From Candidatus Omnitrophota bacterium (lineage in GTDB: Bacteria > Omnitrophota > 4484-213): 7,326 nucleotides of DNA. This document shows, in pieces, positions 5,883 through 7,326 of this stretch (position 1 is its first letter; the number at the start of each line of letters is the position of its first letter). The DNA lies in contig DAOWKH010000029.1 in the NCBI GenBank assembly GCA_030639955.1, positions 1 through 7,326 of the forward strand, written 5' to 3'. The translations under genes and the position numbers were made by a program. Below the pieces are notes generated by a model. The model was not told the origin of the DNA and did not search any database. It saw nothing but the letters and a program-made list of their open reading frames with translations.

Positions 5883-7241
5883 TCATTTAAACCTCAAAAG
5901 CTTCTTTTTTATAAACGAATAGTCACCGGTGGCCGAATCGGTGCAAAAATCGCCTCCACCGCAAATCTCTATCACATCTTGGATATCATTATAAAAGACA
6001 TAATCTACGCCAATCCTCTTTGCCACTATTTTTCCTGCTTCCTCTACGGATTTGCCGGCCAAACCCTCGGCAGCCATCTTTTCCTTTGCATCGCTTCTGT
6101 AAGAGTGAAAGGGCATTGGGGCATAAGATACAAGCACACCAGCTTCCTTTGCCCCCTGAAGCTTAACTTTAGCCGAAGTGCCTATTCCTATCACCGTGCC
6201 TCTGACCACGCTGTCTTCAGAAATTCCTACTTTTTTTCCTTTTACCAAGGGATTTATATTAAACTTTGATAGGGACATTAGGCGTCTAAGAACTGAATCT
6301 TCTATTTGGAAAGTCCTTACCGTCCCCGGGTTTCTGGTTATATACTCCTTTATCTCTACTCCCGAGGCCTCGGAATAACCCAGGGCGCAGCCCCGGCCCG
6401 AATCCGGCGATGGACATAAAATATCCGGTTTATAGCCATAGCGAGAGAATAATTTCTTCCCGAGTTCCTTACGAACAGCTAAAACATTTTTCCCTTCTAT
6501 AACCGAATTAGGGGAGGCAAAATAGATATACTCGAATATATCCAACAAATGTTTCTTTTCCACTAATTTTTCGGAGCGCAAACCCTGTTCGTCTATAACA
6601 CAGACAGAACCCGGTTCTATATCCTTAATAAAAGGAATCTGCGCCCCATCCAGACCCTGAGTTTCAGAAGCTATGGCATAGGTCTCATTGTATTTGCCCA
6701 AGGAGAGTGGTTTGCCTCCGCGTGGGTCTCTGAACGCAACAAGTTTTGTCTTATCTTTATTTTGAACCAGGATACAGGCATTATAAAACCCTGCATCATT
6801 CAATATCTCCATAACCCTTGCAGTTGCCTTTATCTCATCTCTTGTATCATTTAATGCTTTGAAGAAAATTTTTGCCAGGGTAATATCGTTTTTCTCTTCA
6901 TAGCCCAGAAATACACCATCCATAATTAAGGCGATATGATATCTATCGTTCTCTATTTCAGTAGGTTGCAGCCCCGAGCTTTTTTCATAGAGAGTATGCC
7001 CTATTCCGGCATAGGGTTTTGCTTCGCGCAGAAACTCATAGAAAGAATTTTTCCAAGCGTCTGTTTTCTCGGTAAATAACTCCCCTACTGACTTATGCCT
7101 CTTTTTAATCTTTATTCCGTGTTTGGCTGTGGCTACTCCAGCTCCGTTCTCTCCCCTATTTTGTTGGGCAAAAAGGCCATAGGTAAGCGAATCTGTAATA
7201 TCTTTCTTCTTGGTAGAAAAGACCCCGATTATACCGGACAT
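5883..7241 (-). CDS. PurF-like amidophosphoribosyltransferase homologue with a degenerate glutaminase domain
   Basis: A 452-residue homologue of PurF, which normally makes phosphoribosylamine from PRPP and glutamine-derived ammonia in the first step of purine synthesis. The N-terminal Ntn domain has the PurF fold pattern but not the chemistry. The nucleophile Cys is Ser2 (MSGIIGVFS), the glutamine-binding Arg is Leu84 (GHTLYEKSSG), and the HNG oxyanion motif reads MDG (107-109). The C-terminal phosphoribosyltransferase domain is better kept: CPSPDSGRGCALGYSEASG (276-294), NPGTVRTF (304-311) and the PRPP loop SEDSVVRGT (341-349), where the first of the two usual acidic residues is Glu. The C terminus DFCTDSATGDY (431-441) echoes the normal PurF end. 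It may be ammonia-dependent, regulatory, or a divergent paralogue with another substrate. The start has no Shine-Dalgarno sequence; a 57 bp hairpin abuts it. Family membership is secure, function is not. Confidence 0.85.
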   Translation of the reverse strand: MSGIIGVFSTKKKDITDSLTYGLFAQQNRGENGAGVATAKHGIKIKKRHKSVGELFTEKTDAWKNSFYEFLREAKPYAGIGHTLYEKSSGLQPTEIENDRYHIALIMDGVFLGYEEKNDITLAKIFFKALNDTRDEIKATARVMEILNDAGFYNACILVQNKDKTKLVAFRDPRGGKPLSLGKYNETYAIASETQGLDGAQIPFIKDIEPGSVCVIDEQGLRSEKLVEKKHLLDIFEYIYFASPNSVIEGKNVLAVRKELGKKLFSRYGYKPDILCPSPDSGRGCALGYSEASGVEIKEYITRNPGTVRTFQIEDSVLRRLMSLSKFNINPLVKGKKVGISEDSVVRGTVIGIGTSAKVKLQGAKEAGVLVSYAPMPFHSYRSDAKEKMAAEGLAGKSVEEAGKIVAKRIGVDYVFYNDIQDVIEICGGGDFCTDSATGDYSFIKKKLLRFK

Positions 7242-7297
7242 TTAATAAGCACGCGATTTACGGAACGAAGTGCTCGTAAATCGCTGTGCGCATTGAA
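7241..7297. repeat. 57 bp palindromic leader element, copy 2 (before the PurF-like gene)
   Basis: The arms 7249-7262 and 7275-7289 pair with one bulge, and TTYAAT-type ends lie at 7241-7246 and 7292-7297. Its placement relative to the start codon is identical to that of copy 1: 7 bases between stem and ATG. The 29 bases to its right reach the window edge, and I see no gene or promoter in them. Confidence 0.83.
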
Positions 7298-7326
7298 CCC
7301 CCCACCACTTTTCTACTTTGGTTTAA

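Noticed and set aside
5850..6269. 139-codon plus-strand open frame
   Set aside because: It is antisense to the PurF-like gene and starts inside a palindromic element; it is a shadow frame.
1..7326. CRISPR array, transposase, prophage or defence genes
   Set aside because: There are no short regularly spaced direct repeats, and no reading frame resembles a transposase, integrase, Cas or known defence protein. The repeats present are palindromic elements in two copies each.

Overview
This window is a compact stretch of bacterial chromosome with all recognisable genes on the minus strand, so it reads biologically from right to left. The genes are housekeeping. Base composition is AT-leaning, and gene pairs are packed with 1 to 4 base overlaps. 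The cluster remA-gmk-rpoZ-coaC is widespread in bacteria. Together with the degraded and duplicated palindromic elements, it would suit an uncultivated lineage such as Omnitrophota or Elusimicrobiota. That placement is a guess from style, not from a marker gene.

Right part (7297 to 2401): a 57 bp palindromic leader, a PurF-like protein, a second copy of the same palindromic leader, glmS, a DUF1846 protein, then tRNA-Arg(UCG), which begins only 3 bases after the DUF1846 stop codon. These probably form one transcription unit whose promoter lies beyond the right edge. GlmS looks fully active. The PurF-like protein has lost the nucleophilic cysteine and the glutamine-binding residues of its glutaminase domain but keeps most of its phosphoribosyltransferase domain.

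Middle (2400 to 1735): a gene-poor spacer of about 330 bases holding a 214 bp long-hairpin element, a small hairpin with a T tail on the plus strand, an orphan CopG/ribbon-helix-helix antitoxin-like gene, a short palindrome, and a perfect consensus sigma-70 promoter (TTGACA, 17 bases, TATAAT) so close to remA that its transcript should be leaderless.

Left part (1734 to 1): remA, gmk, rpoZ and coaC, chained by overlapping stop and start codons. coaC is a single-domain decarboxylase, and its stop codon is the terminal trinucleotide of a second, exactly 214 bp copy of the long-hairpin element, which fills the left edge.

The most interesting material is non-coding. Two families of palindromic elements are each present twice at exactly conserved length (214 bp and 57 bp), with substitutions that tend to preserve base pairing. 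One pair sits flush against two start codons that lack a Shine-Dalgarno sequence.
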